Assembly (NCBI GenBank): GCA_021527695.1
Contig: JAKFAO010000006.1
Coordinates: forward strand, 434,001-498,000
Source of the DNA: Naematelia aurantialba
Taxonomy: Eukaryota; Basidiomycota; Tremellomycetes; Tremellales; Naemateliaceae
Reading direction: 5' to 3'
DNA length: 64,000 nucleotides
Part shown: one piece after another, positions 23,396 through 35,385 of the stretch
Numbering within the stretch: the stretch's first letter is position 1
Layout of the letters: every line of letters begins with the position of its first letter
Position numbers and translations under genes: made by a program
Notes under the pieces: generated by a model
Seen by the model: the letters and a program-made list of their open reading frames with translations, nothing else
The model's database searches: none
What the model was told of the DNA's origin: nothing

Positions 23396-25150
23396 ATGCC
23401 GATCGATCCTGACGCCTACATGGACGGACACATCCCGACCCTCTCGCGCGGTGGATCTTGGGTTCCTCACTCGGCGTCTCTCAACCACGCATCTCGTCAT
23501 ACCCCGACCCATGGCCGCCAGCACTCCAACGCGTATCGTGCCACCTCGTTCGGCCCGGCCCTTGGCCACCTTGCGCCACCTGGAGCGCCCAGGACACCGT
23601 CATATCCACGCACATCAGGCGCCCCCTTCCCTGTCGATGTGCCTCGCTCGTTCCCTGCACCGGCGATGGCCGTGCACCCGTTCCACCATATCAGCCCCGC
23701 CAGTCGAATGCATGCAGTACACGGTCCATGGAGGACGAAGCAGAGCCCCAGCGTCTCGCCGTCCGAGTCGGCATCGCAGCCCAGGTCTCCCCTTCCCCGC
23801 TCGCACCTCGGCGGATGGGGGAACCCGTTTCTCGCGGACCATCTGCCCGAACGGCTGATTCCGCTTTCGCCGAGAGAGAAGGACGTGTTTCGTCCTCCGA
23901 GCGTATTTGGCCCGGCCGCCTACAGCGGCTGGGTCGACTTGGATATCACGAGCCAGAAAGCGCGCGTTCGTCCCACTCGGCCGGATATTCGCCACTCTCG
24001 GCAGCAAGGGTGGGATTGGCAGCTGCCCCCGACAACGTCCAGGGCTGGAGAGAGATGTGCGCGCTGCAGTCCATCCGGTACTCCGAGAGCGGTTAATGGT
24101 GGTGGAAGGGTACACGGCGCACCAAGCCCTCCGGTGGCACCGCGCAGACCTTCATGGACCGCTAAAGAGAAAGAGAGGGAGCGCATACTTTCCACAAGAG
24201 GGACCCGCGCCAGAGCTGCCTCGTCTACGCCGCGCCGACGGGCCGCGGCCACTCAGGTCGAGGCCGACCATGGACCGACATCATCAGCAACCGCGCCAGT
24301 CAGGGCCTTCAGTGGTGCACAAAGCCGTCAACGGGGCACAAGGCAGACTACCCCACCTAAACTGAGCTTGAACGCCTCACGCAGTTGGCCGCAAGCCGCC
24401 AAGCCAGAATCCCGTGGCACTCCAAATGTATCAAGTGGCCGCTCCCAGCGTCTGCTACCGCCCGGACCGCGGCCCAAACCGCCTCGTCGCCACACGACAG
24501 ACCCCTGTTCCACGTCCAAGACCTTTCGCGCCCCCACTCCACCTGAACCAAAGGCCGCACCTGCACGGCCGAGATACCACCGTAGAGTCTTGTCGAGCCC
24601 GGAAATTCACAACGTCACCGCCAGAATCCCAGGAGACAGGAATGGCGACCGCTCTCGAGCCAACGGATACGTCGGGGCCAGCATGGAAGGAGCTTCTGCG
24701 CAGCTCTCCCCATCAGCCTCGTCAGGGAGGACATGGGAGATGCGGGCTCTACACGATGCCCTGCCGCCCACACCACGAGCTCCCAAGGCCCAAGGCGGAT
24801 ATGTCTCGCCTCTGTCCCCTGATAAATACGACCGATACGACCTGCACCCCGCTGCGCCGAGCCCTGACCCGCCTCAGCGTGTAGCCCCCGATCCCGCGAA
24901 AATGCCATCAAAAGCGCCGCAGTCAAAGCACACCAAGGGATACATCCCCATAGGATACGCAGAGCCTACAAGAGAGGTCGAGTGGAACAGGGACGGGCCG
25001 GCAATGAAGACCTATGGTGTGGCGTGGAAACGCGATGTTGGTGGAGAGGGACTACAAGCAGCGCCAGAGGGGCCGAGGCGGACCGTGGCAAAGCCACCAG
25101 GGGCAGTGAGGCTGGACGACAGCTGGTGGGCTCCCACTTGGGAGGAGTAG
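23396..25150 (+). CDS. Intron-free, disordered Pro/Ser/Arg-rich hypothetical protein
   Basis: A single open frame of 584 residues runs from ATG at 23396 (MPIDPDAYMDGHIP) to 25150. The frame stays open upstream to 23168, but this ATG starts just where composition becomes consistent. The protein is rich in Pro, Ser, Arg and His, with no hydrophobic segment and few predicted helices, so it is probably largely disordered. A conserved-looking stretch is GWGNPFLADHLPERLIPLS followed by WVDLDIT. Near the C terminus is HTKGYIPIGYAEPTREVEW and a WWAPTWEE end. No domain is recognised. The length of the frame in GC-rich DNA alone is weak evidence, but the ordered blocks at both ends favour a real gene. 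Confidence 0.6.
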   Translation: MPIDPDAYMDGHIPTLSRGGSWVPHSASLNHASRHTPTHGRQHSNAYRATSFGPALGHLAPPGAPRTPSYPRTSGAPFPVDVPRSFPAPAMAVHPFHHISPASRMHAVHGPWRTKQSPSVSPSESASQPRSPLPRSHLGGWGNPFLADHLPERLIPLSPREKDVFRPPSVFGPAAYSGWVDLDITSQKARVRPTRPDIRHSRQQGWDWQLPPTTSRAGERCARCSPSGTPRAVNGGGRVHGAPSPPVAPRRPSWTAKEKERERILSTRGTRARAASSTPRRRAAATQVEADHGPTSSATAPVRAFSGAQSRQRGTRQTTPPKLSLNASRSWPQAAKPESRGTPNVSSGRSQRLLPPGPRPKPPRRHTTDPCSTSKTFRAPTPPEPKAAPARPRYHRRVLSSPEIHNVTARIPGDRNGDRSRANGYVGASMEGASAQLSPSASSGRTWEMRALHDALPPTPRAPKAQGGYVSPLSPDKYDRYDLHPAAPSPDPPQRVAPDPAKMPSKAPQSKHTKGYIPIGYAEPTREVEWNRDGPAMKTYGVAWKRDVGGEGLQAAPEGPRRTVAKPPGAVRLDDSWWAPTWEE

Positions 25151-25328
25151 TGGATCCTAGACGTTTGAAGAGGGACTTGTACTAGTCATTCAGTGTACCA
25201 AACCAGCACAAAACCGAGTAGGTGCATATCAGTATACGTGAAAGTAATGCCACGTCAGCAACCGCTCTCGCGGGCTGATTTTTCTGAATTCAGCAGCGTT
25301 ATGTCAAGGTTACTCTTATATCTCGCGA

Positions 25329-27693
25329 ATGCTGTTTGTTAAAGCGACGACACGCTCCGCCGCCTCTCCGCTCGCTACTCGCTACTTTGCAACTTCAGTC
25401 ATGTCCGTCGCTAACCGGGGCCGCGGGATCCGAGGTCGTGCACGACCACGCAAAGCTCACCCTCCCGCCCCAAGCTCGCAGCTGCAGCACTCGGCGTCGT
25501 TCTTTTCCCAAGGACCCACGCCCATGTCGAGCGGCGTCATGACGCCCGTCGAGCCTGAGACGCGACAGCGCTTCAGCGACTTCCCAGGCCTGAGCCAAGG
25601 TCTCCTCCGGACCCTCCCTTTCGAGTTTTGCACAGACGTACGCCGTTCCTTGATTCTACGGTGATGTTGGGAGAGCTGACGGGTCAGGTGCAAGCGGCTA
25701 CGCTGCCTGCGATTCTGGCTGAAGAGGACGTGCTGGCACAGGCAAAGACGGGGACGGGCAAGACGCTTGCGTTCCTGATCCCGTCGATCCAGCGGCTCAT
25801 CTCGGCGCCGATGCCGGACCAGGCGCACACGTCCATCCTCGTCCTCTCGCCGACGCGGGAGCTTGCGCAGCAAATCGCCGTGGCAGCGGAGACGTTGCTC
25901 GGCGAAAAGGGCAAGGGCACGTACGGCGTGCGCAGCGTTGTCGGAGGCACCAACATGGACAGAGATCTGCGCGATCTGCGTAGTCAGCGGTGAGAAGGTC
26001 CTGGCGACATTGGTCTTGGTAGGTCGAACGCTGACGCCAGGCGGTAGGGCGGATGTCCTCGTGGCCACGCCGGGTCGATTGGTCGACCTGATCCAGAATG
26101 GCAACATTGGTCCCCGCCTCGCCCAGCTTCGTAAGTGCATCGTTGGGATCGTTGGGACTGGGCGGTTCCATGCTGACCCTCGCAGGTACGCTGGTATTGG
26201 ACGAAGCCGACCGGCTGTTGGACCAGGGATTTCGAAACGAGCTGCTCAAGATCCTCGGTGCTCTGCCAGACCGAGCGGCTGTTCCGCGCCAGACCCTACT
26301 CTTCTCCGCCACCATTCCAAAAGAGGTCCACTCTGTACGTCCGTCTCCCATATACCGAGCGCACATTTGACAAGAGTAGATCGCCTCGTTGGCGCTGAAC
26401 AAGGGCTACAAGTTCATCACTACCCTGACCGAGGCGGATGTCAACACACACGAACATGTGATCCAGGAAAGCCTGGTCGTGCCGGGCCATGATATCCTGC
26501 CAGCGACGTATGAGGCTCTGAAGCGCGAGCAGGAGCTTGCCGACTCGAGAGGCGGTTTCAAGGGTGAGTAGATCGCGAAACAAACTCGCCTCTTACACGA
26601 CGGCCACGAGCTCCCTACTCCACCTCTTGCCACAAGCGCTGTACAGTCGCTGATCGTGCGTAGTGATGGTGTTCCTGCCAACTGCGCGTGCTACGGCCTT
26701 GTTCCACGATGTCTTTGCTGCTCTGCCCATCTCCTATCCCGTATGGGAGATCCACTCGCGCATGTCCCAGTCCAAGCGAGAAAAGGCGACCGAGGCGTTC
26801 CGCCAGGCGACGGCCGGTGTGCTCTTCTCGTCAGACGTCACGGCGCGCGGCATCGACGTCAAGGGCGTGACGGCCGTCATGCAGGTCGGCCTGCCCATGA
26901 ACTCGGAGCAATGTGAGCGACTCGCAACATCCCTTTGACCACATGCTGACGCACGCATCCAGATATTCACCGCCTCGGGCGTACTGCTCGCGCCGGCGCA
27001 GAAGGGCACGGGATCCTCATTCTGGGCGACTTTGAATCTCACTTCTTACGCGACAAGACCATCGCCGACCTGTCTATCAAACAGTATCCCGCTCCTTCTG
27101 CGGATAGCCTAGCCGAAGCCCGTAGGATGATCGCAGACGCTCTCGACAAGGTACCAAACGAAGCCAAGGTCCAGGCATATCAAGCCTGGCTGGGATACTA
27201 CAACTCGTCGCTGCGGACACTCAAGTGGTCTCAAGCCCAACTTGTCCAGAATGCCAACGAGTACGCACGCACTACCCTGCGATACGACGACGGAAGCGGC
27301 AGCGGGAGCGGCACGGGGGCTGAGTGGAAGCCGCCTGGCCTGGTGGCCAAGACAGTGGGCAAGATGGGCCTCAAGGGCGTGCCAGGGCTCAACGTTGTGC
27401 GCGAGCTTCCAGGCGGTGGAGCAGGAGCACCAGGGGGACCTGGCGGTCGCGGACGGGGAGGCGGGGGAGTCGGATCCGGGGGTGGAGGAAGAGGCGGAGG
27501 CGCGTCAGCCGGTGGCGCAGGAGGAGGCCCGATGAGGTTGGAGAGGAGACCCGAGTCTGGTGGAGGTGGAGGCTTCGGTATGGGCGGAGCCCGAGGTGGA
27601 AGAGGCGGTGGCGGTCGTGGAGCTGGACGAGGAAGGGGAGGACGGGGTGGCCGTGGAGGTGGCGGCGGCGGATTCCGCGTGGCGGTCGAGTAA
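25329..27693 (+). CDS. DEAD-box ATP-dependent RNA helicase, probably mitochondrial (Mss116-like)
   Basis: Seven exons chain in frame: 25329-25637, 25688-25989, 26048-26130, 26186-26334, 26380-26563, 26664-26912 and 26963-27693. The start ATG at 25329 gives an Arg/Ser/Ala-rich, acid-free leader ([20 protein letters not shown]), typical of mitochondrial import. Motifs are in order: AKTGTGKT (I), PTRELAQQ (Ia), TPGRL (Ib), DEAD (II), SAT (III), a FLPTARA segment (IV), ARGID (V) and [10 protein letters not shown] (VI). The C terminus after about residue 520 is a Gly/Arg-rich RGG tail, a common RNA-binding extension. Mss116-class helicases unwind RNA and help intron splicing in mitochondria. The Mss116 assignment is inferred from the leader, domain order and RGG tail. 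Confidence 0.88.
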
Positions 27694-27901
27694 TTTGGAA
27701 GATGACCTTACTGTTGGTGCACCCATAGAAGGCTGAACATTGGCCGCGGAGATCACCATTTCAAGCGACTGACAAGCTTGTACAAATACAACAATGTCGA
27801 TATGCATCTGCATATGTACAGCCATGTGGTGTACGTTGAAGCACAGGTTTTGTGTTACCTGCTTGCAGCCAAGTACGCTGCAACTCTAGCGCTCCTTGCG
27901 C
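27694..27901. other. Short convergent intergenic region
   Basis: 208 bp between the helicase stop and the stop of the minus-strand Zn2Cys6 gene. It presumably holds two overlapping or adjacent 3' UTRs. Confidence 0.4.
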
Positions 27902-30900
27902 TCACTTGAAGGGGAAGCCGCTTCCTTCGCCGAGCAGACTAAAGTCCTCCCAGAACCCATCGAGGTTGAAGTTGACGCCTTCTACGTCGAAATCGAATAA
28001 TCCTTCTCCCGAGGGCTGAGGGAGATCCATATTCGTGTCGGGCATGGGGAACGACAGCGCCTCGGACGTAGTGGTGAACATGGGTATATCGGGGACCGGC
28101 TGCGGTTCGGGGGACGGGAACCGCGATGGGACGGCCTGGAATGCATCGTCTCAGCGATACCTCTGCCGAAAGCAGAATGCAGAACACGGAAGATTGAGGG
28201 ATGGATGACGATGATCGTGGTGCGGGACGTACGCTTTGGTCCGAGAGCTGCTCGAGCTTTTTGGCGAGCATGCGCAACATGCCGCCGTACCTGCTTGCCG
28301 GGTGGTCGCGGTCCGGGCAGGCCAGAACCAGCGCCGCACAGACGAGGTCGACGAGCTCGCGTGTTCTGTTCGCAGTCAGCGTGCGACAGACGTTGTTAGA
28401 TTGGGACACGTTGGGCTTACTTTACCGCGTCCGACTTGTTCACGGCTCCAGAGTAGCCGGCCTTGAGCGCAAAGACGCCGCCGTACACAAAGTTGATGAG
28501 GTACCGACTGGGGAGGTACCGCAGGGCGCCCATCTGGCCGAGCCGGAGACAGATGTTGAGGATCTCGTTGGCGGCGTCGATGGATTCGTAGATGTACAGC
28601 GCGTCAGGGGAGGTCGCCGAACCTACACGTCACCGTCAGCGCGATACGTCTCTTGCACGGATGCAACAACTACAACCGCTCTACACCGGGGAAACACGGA
28701 CCTCGAGGGAACAAAGACACGCCGCTCCGCGTCGACATCTGGTCCCCGTACCCCGCAGCCTGTTGCCTCGCCTCATCCTCAGCTCGCATCTGAGCTCGCT
28801 GGACGTGCGCCTGGAACGCAAACGACGACACATAGAGGCGGGTGAATTGAAAGGTGCACGCTGCGAGCTCCTTCAACGTCGGATTTCGCCAGGTTTTGGT
28901 CGACCACGCCTGCGTCATCAATCAGCACTGCTCTTTACGCACAAAATACGCAAGACCCAAGACGCACCAGGTCATACGACTCGAGAGCCTTGCGGAAGTG
29001 ATCGCAGAATTTGAAGTACGTCCCCTGCCTGACCAGTGCTGTCGTACGACCCTGGAAGGGTCAGTCGTATGGTGGGTAATGAAGTAAATCACTCACCTTG
29101 CTCGGGTACAAAATGTCGTGGCTGTTGGTCATGATCTGGGTAGAACCCATCAGTATATGTGTGCTTGACGCAGTTGGACCGTTAGACTGAGACCTACCTG
29201 GGTGAGTTCGACGAGAGCCTGCATTAGACTGGCACAGTCGTCCCCATTGCCTGTGGCTGCCGACCCTGTGTCGGCCGGCGAGAGCATAAGAGGAAAGTTG
29301 GCCCTAGCCGCCGCTTCGCCAGTTTGCGATATATGCGAGTAGCCCTGATAACACAACGTTGGGCCTCGAGACCAGAAAGCAAGACCCGTGCGGAGACGTG
29401 CGTGGTCATCAGCTTCACCGATTGTCCGTGACAGTCAACTTATCTATTGTCCGGTCATATAGGTAGCACCATGTCCAAGCGCTTCGGGCTCTCTCCAGCT
29501 CTGGATTCCGGTCGTGCTCGTCTAGCGGCTCGAGAGCCAGCTGGTCCACTGGGAATCTCAGCTGCATTACGCCAACCACTCACGGCCTAGGCCATATGCC
29601 GCTCGCAATGCCATTCCAGTGAGACTCCAGCTCCTCCTGTTCTCCGTGCCCTGAAGGCCTTCACTCGTATCCGGGCCTTTCAGCAACTCTCGCGACACTC
29701 CAACTCCAGCCCTCTCGCGTGGCAAGAACTCCGCGAGCAGCAACACGCCCTCGACAAAGCCTACCGAGGCGGGCAGGCCAGAGAGGGTGTAGTCGGATAA
29801 TGACTGTCGGAGGATAGACCATACCTGGTCGTGGACAGTCGCAAAGCGCGGTTCGGGGTGGTGTCTCGCCGCAACGCAGATCAAAGTAGTGAGGAGGAAC
29901 GGATCGGTCGAGGCGAGTTGGGGCAACTGATGTGCGGAGCGAGGGATGAGCGGAGCGGGAAAGATCGGCTACTCCCAGTCAGCAGCGATTTATGTCATCA
30001 GAACGGGAGGTGTACTGGAGGACTCACCAGTGCAGCATGCCATTTGCTGAAAAAGTCCTGGCAAAGCTCCCAGCAAGCCGACTCGCTCAGGATTCGCTGC
30101 TTGATGAGGACAAAGCCCCCAAGGTCGGTCACTCGGGGTTTCTCCACGACCTCCTCGTCGCTCCAAGAGACGTGTCTCTCATTGGCGCCCTCTCCCGTCT
30201 TGTCGGTGGCAGCGTTGGCAAGGATCTCGAGTGCGTCTGTCTCGTTTGCAAAAGATGAAGTGATGATCTCCCGGGTCGTTTCTTCTCTATGTCGTTTCGG
30301 GCGAGGATGCGAAGGTGAGAGCGCAGATGAAGTGGTTGAAGGTAGTGAGTGCGGCGTTGGGTTGTCACCAAGGGCTCCGGGACCAGGCGGCACGCCGGTG
30401 GATACTGTTTGGGGCGCTTGGAAGGCGGAGAACGAGGGCTGTTGGGGAAGACCTGGCTCTGTCCGGTCGTCCGACAACAATAGATTTGCCCACTGCAACC
30501 ATCATTAGCCCCACCGTGTCCTCTGACACGCATCCTGCCAGACTCACTTCATCTGCTGTCGCAACGCCTTGACGCGTTTGCGATGGACCTACATGGGCTG
30601 GGACATGGTTCGTATAGACCTCAAGCTGGTCGTCCGTCGCTTCTTCCGGCCCCGAGTTCCTTCTCTTCCTCTTCTACGCGGGCTCAACAACGCTATTCGT
30701 TGAAGGAAACTACTCACTGATGGCAGAAAGACACACATCCGCTGCTCTCGCCGACATCGACTGCATGGTGGCTCGGATGGGAAGTTTGGGTCGCCAAGAT
30801 CACATTTCGCCTTGCGGAGTCTGCAATGAACCTACAACACGCAGTCAGCTTCTCCAGCTGACGCTTGGCACGAGTGCCGCTGTGGAGGCCTCTTTGGAGG

Positions 30901-31182
30901 GGTCCGCATGCCCGCTAGGTCAACGATGCTCACGCATGCTCGGTAGCCTCTCTTGGGAGCACTATCTCGCCGTTTTCGACTCTCGCTCTCAGACGACGTG
31001 TCTCCTCGCTGCTTCTCGTCGAACAGTGAGAGCGTATTCTGCGCAACAGGATCCACTGGCCGGGGAGGCGGCGACAAGCGGGACGGTGGGTTTTGCAGGG
31101 GTTGCGTGGCACGCTGGCTTTGTCGGAGCAGCAGCGCCAGTCGCTGCTGGTAGATTGCATTCGAGGATGACCCTGCAGGCAT
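27902..31182 (-). CDS. Zn2Cys6 fungal transcription factor
   Basis: The start is ATG at 31182 (MPAGSSSNAIYQQRL). The first exons are 31182-30934, 30831-30718, 30673-30548 and 30492-30028, followed by several more to the stop at 27902. The zinc cluster is split by intron 1: RAC joins to VHCRLRKAKCDL, then PPCSRCRREQRMCVF. The spacing C-x2-C-x6-C-x12-C-x2-C-x6-C is a perfect binuclear zinc cluster that binds CGG-type DNA. A basic linker KRKRRNSG follows. The middle region includes LICVAARHHPEPRF and further helical exons of the fungal-specific transcription factor domain. The C terminus (MPDTNMDLPQPSG and GLFDFDVEGVNFNLDGFW) is acidic and aromatic, like an activation domain. It resembles Hal9/Tbs1/acu-15-type regulators in cluster spacing. 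Target genes are unknown. It diverges from the aldolase-like gene at 31776. Confidence 0.85.
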
Positions 31183-31775
31183 GGCGTGGAGCCGTGACGA
31201 GAGGAAGAGCAAAGGTTAAACACAAAGGTGAATTTGGCGGTTCGGTCAACAACAAATCATCCATCCATCCATGCAGCAAACGGCTCTGCATGGAAACCTG
31301 TTTTCCCGATTGCACTGCTAGGCGAGCAGCTGATTCTAAGAGACCAGTATGACCTCTGCGCAACCTAGATTATAGGCATGGTGACACAGCATGCATTGTT
31401 CTCCAACTCAAGACCTGGAAATCAGTGCCGTACTTTTCCCCTGTTCCTCTCCAAGAGCCCTGCGTCTTACTGCCTCGGCAGGTGCTCATCAACTCCGCCC
31501 GTCTCTGCATGTACAAGAGCGCCGTCGACGGTACCGCGTCCCCCTACTCATTCTGCGTCCATGATATTGGCAAGCAACTCATCCTCGTCGCAGACAATAG
31601 GTTGCCGGCAAAGACCGGCCGGGCGCGGCAACTGCCGGCACGCAACACGGTCCGTGGTCGCTCCGAACACCGTAATGCAATGGCGATCCTGTTTGGCCGC
31701 ATTTATTTCTCTTGCATAGACTTGATTAGTTCAACGATCTAGACAGACTGCATACTCTCCAGAAGAATTCACACC
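31183..31775. other. Divergent promoter region (regulator / aldolase)
   Basis: 593 bp between the starts of a Zn2Cys6 regulator and a DHDPS-like gene. It holds an ATCC simple repeat at about 31257-31271. A regulator next to a divergently read enzyme gene may control it; this is inference only. Confidence 0.35.
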
Positions 31776-33176
31776 ATGACTGCCAGCAACGGAACCGCCG
31801 CGCCTACTCGACTGTGGCCCAACGGGCCAAGTGTGCCCCTGACAACCCCCTTTGTGAGTCTCTTGAGGGCGGAGCCGATGGCCCTCTGACTGGTATCAGG
31901 TGTCCGGAGGAGAAGAAGTCGACCACGTTGCGCTGGCTAAACAATGTCGTCCGCGTCGCCAAGGCCGGTCTTGGCATTGTGCTCCTCGGCACAACCGGCG
32001 AGGGTGAGCTCCCCAATGATCCCTCGCAGACTTTCATAGTCCGGTACGCTGACGTTCCACAGCCTCTCACATGTCTCCTGCAGAGCGAAAGGCAGCAGCT
32101 GCTACGGCTCGAAAGGCGCTCGACGACGCGGGACTAGTGGACGTCCCTCTCTGCGTTGGAACGGGTGGCGGCTCGCTCAAGACTACCGTTGAGCTCTGCC
32201 ACGATGCTGCGGAGGCTGGCGCCAGCCACTGTATCGTCATCTGCCCTGGTACGCCACACCAAGAGAATACGGTAGAAGCTGCTGATTGATAAACCAGGCT
32301 ACTTCGCCTTTGCCATGGGCAGGGACAAGACCGCCATCTTGGGTTTCTTCAAGGGTGTCTTTGACCGATCCCCTCTCCCCGTCATGATCTACAATTTCCC
32401 GTGCGTCCTGGTTGCGTTCCAGCCCTAGTGATCAAGTTGCTGATTTACACAGTGGTGCCGCCGCTGGTATCGACCTCAACTCTGACGATATCTCCGAGCT
32501 AGCAGAACACCCCAACTGCTTTGGTGTGAAAGTGCGTCTTCTTCAACTTGCGATACTCAAACTGACGAGGTGATAGTTGACCTGTGGAGCAGTCGGCAAG
32601 GGCCAGCGAATCGCCGCGTACACCCAAAGTGCAGAATATCTCGCTAGGCGGGGCAACTCATTGAAGGCTTCTACTGTCACCGGTCAATTCCAGGTCCTAC
32701 CTGGCTTCTCCGAGTCGCTTCTCCCCGTCCTCCTCGGCCGCCACACAGGGTGCGCAACTCATAGCCTACTAGTGCATCCATGCTTATAGATCTTAGCTGT
32801 ATCACTGGAACCGGGGGCGTCATCCCAAAGACCGTGCGAAAGCTGTACGACAGCGCCCTCAAGGGGCTGCAGGGGGATGTCAAGGCTTTAGCCGAGGCGC
32901 AGGACCTGCAGGAGAAGGTCGCCGCCGCTGACTGGATCATGGTCAAGGTCGGCGTGCAGGGAACCGTACGTTCTCCGGCAGAGGCTACACGCCATGATGT
33001 CTCATGATGATAGGGGCAAGCTGACAGTGCAACGCAGAAATACGCTCTCGACTCGTACATCGAACAGAACCTGGGAGGAGACTGGCGGTCGCCTCTCGGC
33101 CCCATGTCCCCAGCTGTCAAGTCGCTGATAGATGACGATCTCAAGCCATACATGGAGTTCGAAGCCAGTCTCTGAT
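31776..33176 (+). CDS. DHDPS/N-acetylneuraminate-lyase family aldolase with apparent +1 frameshift
   Basis: The start is ATG at 31776; exon 1 is 31776-31853 and exon 2 opens at 31900. Family landmarks are all present: PLTTPF, then GIVLLGTTGE, then VPLCVGTGGGSL, then VMIYNFPGAAAGIDL with the conserved Tyr, then FGVKLTCGAVGK with the Schiff-base Lys, then TGTGGVIPKTVRKLYD, ending at 33176. The group acts on 2-oxo acids, for example 4-hydroxy-2-oxoglutarate aldolase or L-threo-3-deoxyhexulosonate aldolase in fungi; the substrate is not determined. Near 31941-31946 the frame reading EEVDHVALAKQ is replaced by the next frame reading VVRVAKAGLG, as if one extra base were present. Either the gene is damaged, the assembly has an error, or a downstream acceptor (around 31914) is used to restore frame. 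Confidence 0.75.
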
Positions 33177-33870
33177 AAGCTCATAGTGGTCTTGTCGGGC
33201 ATGCAGATCTTGACTGATGGAGGCCGTGATGCCCCATACATCCTTCGTGGCTCAGACTTGCACAATGACTGGGTCTTCTCTTTCGTTTGCCTTCTTCCGC
33301 AGAAGTGTCCAAGAGCTTAGCGGCGACGAAGCGCAAAAGGCGATGACCGATACGATAATGCCGGGAGACTGCCAACTCTCCACCCAAGAGTTACATTCCA
33401 TGAATTACTGCCTCGAAGACCACGACTCAACTGAAGCGAGACACCACCTTCAAATGGGCTTGTGCTCGTCAGGGGATAGAAGGTCGGTCGAGTTGTCTGT
33501 AGCCTTCGTATACATTGCTTGCTCGATGGCCGCTAATCCCGAACGCGAGAATTTTGAATCCTACCTATAGTCCTCCTAGGACTTGGAAGATGCATGTGTA
33601 TCGTCACAACCCTCCTCACGGACATGACACCCTGGTAGATGGCAGAGTTTACACATCATGAAGCACATCTATAGGGCTTTCGAGGGAGAGTAGAGCACGC
33701 CTTGTAACCACTGCTATGCTCTCCTTTCTCTCTCAAAGGGGAAGCAACAATTTCCTTGGCCCAGGTTACAGCTCCGCAATGGAAGTCTTCCGAGTAGGGC
33801 ATATATAAAAGATTTTCGGAAGCGCAGGGCTAACCCACACAATAGTCGTCTGTGCCACTGATTCTTCACC
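33177..33870. other. Intergenic region between aldolase-like gene and P1
   Basis: 694 bp that mark the border between ordinary and accessory-like sequence. No gene seen. It contains the TATA-like element of P1 near its right end. Confidence 0.4.
33801..33810 (+). promoter_or_regulatory. TATA box of P1
   Basis: ATATATAAAA at 33801-33810 lies about 60-70 bp upstream of the P1 start codon at 33871. A similar element at a similar distance is found for P6 and P7, which supports a real core promoter. Confidence 0.5.
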
Positions 33871-35385
33871 ATGATGATGGAGGTCAATTCAGATCTATAC
33901 CCTTCCGAACAGCTTGCGAGATTATTTACTGAATGCGAAGAACAGGACGGATGGTCCCGAAAAAACGCACAGGAGAAGTATGAGTCCATCCAGATCATTG
34001 ACGATTGCCAGGCGACGATAAGCCTCACGGTGGTCCGAGACGTTCGAAATCACCATCCTACCGCAGCGGACAAGGGCCATGTCACCATCTACCACGCGGT
34101 ATGGATTTCGCTGATTGCGCATGTCTCTGGTGAATGGGAAACATCGTCCCAGTCCACAGAAGTGCTCGAGCAGAAAATGTCGCAGCTGTTGCGTTGCTTC
34201 GAACAGAAGGTAAGGGTCCAGGGGGAGGTCTACAGCGACCTGAGTCAACGGTCCAGCGAGATCACGGCCTTGCGGGGCGAACGCTACAGAGACAAGATCC
34301 GCCTCTGTTCCCAATTGTGCTCCCTTGCTCAAAGCATCATGAACCAAGCTGCACTTTGCAAGGGCTGCTCCTGTGTCACCGCCGTCCGAGAACGCATGAC
34401 AGAGCTGCCTCCAACGCTCCAGCAACAAGCCCAGGGACTCGACGATGAAGTCAGTATGTGTATGAACCGTCGGTGGACGCCCCCGCGCAGCAAACAACTG
34501 ACTGCAACTCTGACACCCGACCAAGACGCCGTACAGTTTCAGGCGGACACTGAGATGTCCGTCGCGGCCAAATTCGTGGACCAGGGCTTTCCAGCCTTGA
34601 CGTTGTGCTCGCAGTCCATGTGGCCACAGGTGAAGCTAAAGGCCATTGCGCTCATCTCGAGCCGTGAGAACCCCCGGCCGACAACAATCACCCCCACTTT
34701 CAGCTGGACAGAAGAAGTTTCACATCTCTCCGAAGACGACCTGAGACCTCCATCGCTCGAGCTCACCAGTGTGAGGCAGGGAAGGAAGAAGAAGAAGGGC
34801 AAGAAGCGCCCCTCGAGAAGCCAACTGACCACGGCGACACGTGAGGAAAATACAAGCGCCACCACCGACACTTCCACTGTTTCCGCTCCCGCCTTGAGCC
34901 TCGCCATAGAAGAGGAGGAGGGAATGCAGCAAGTGCAAGCTGGGGTGCAGTCCTCGGACGAACAGGACCCGATTGAGGAACATGAAGTCCCTTCTGGGAC
35001 GCGGCCACGGAGCCCGTCTCCAGCGTCGTCCACTGCCACACTGGTGGAACCGTCCTCGTCTGTACTACCGACAGTTCACGACCCTCCAACAAGCCGAGAC
35101 GTAGATACTCAGAGCCACTCACGCACCTTCTCGGGCTCCGCCGGATTGGAAGAAAGCGGCAGGGGCATTGCTGACCCCACTCACACTGGCAATCAGTCTC
35201 TCGACTGGTCGGCCCGACGATTTTCACCCAGTACAGATGAGGGTACGTTATGGGAAACCGAGCTGCCTGAGCTCGACCCAGAATGGGTGGCACTCATGAA
35301 GGCTTGGGAGGAAAGGGATAGACTTGCAGAGCAGAGGCAGCGTCAGAGTGTCCTCACAAACAAGGGTTGGAGACATCAACTCTAG
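33871..35385 (+). CDS. P-family protein P1 (unknown function)
   Basis: A single open frame of 504 residues starts at ATG 33871; the next two codons are MM, so the exact start may be a few codons later. The N-terminal about 290 residues are helical and mostly polar, with a Cys cluster CKGCSCVTAVRERM near residue 170 and a segment FVDQGFPALTLCSQSMWPQVK near 235-255. A basic patch (GRKKKKGKKRPSRS, residues about 304-317) looks like a nuclear localisation or nucleic-acid-binding motif. The remainder is acidic and Ser/Thr-rich and ends with Trp-containing segments (GTLWETELPELDPEWV) and GWRHQL. No known domain is recognised. Membership in the P family rests on layout and neighbourhood; it lacks the introns seen in P3 and P5-P7. 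Confidence 0.7.
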   Translation: MMMEVNSDLYPSEQLARLFTECEEQDGWSRKNAQEKYESIQIIDDCQATISLTVVRDVRNHHPTAADKGHVTIYHAVWISLIAHVSGEWETSSQSTEVLEQKMSQLLRCFEQKVRVQGEVYSDLSQRSSEITALRGERYRDKIRLCSQLCSLAQSIMNQAALCKGCSCVTAVRERMTELPPTLQQQAQGLDDEVSMCMNRRWTPPRSKQLTATLTPDQDAVQFQADTEMSVAAKFVDQGFPALTLCSQSMWPQVKLKAIALISSRENPRPTTITPTFSWTEEVSHLSEDDLRPPSLELTSVRQGRKKKKGKKRPSRSQLTTATREENTSATTDTSTVSAPALSLAIEEEEGMQQVQAGVQSSDEQDPIEEHEVPSGTRPRSPSPASSTATLVEPSSSVLPTVHDPPTSRDVDTQSHSRTFSGSAGLEESGRGIADPTHTGNQSLDWSARRFSPSTDEGTLWETELPELDPEWVALMKAWEERDRLAEQRQRQSVLTNKGWRHQL

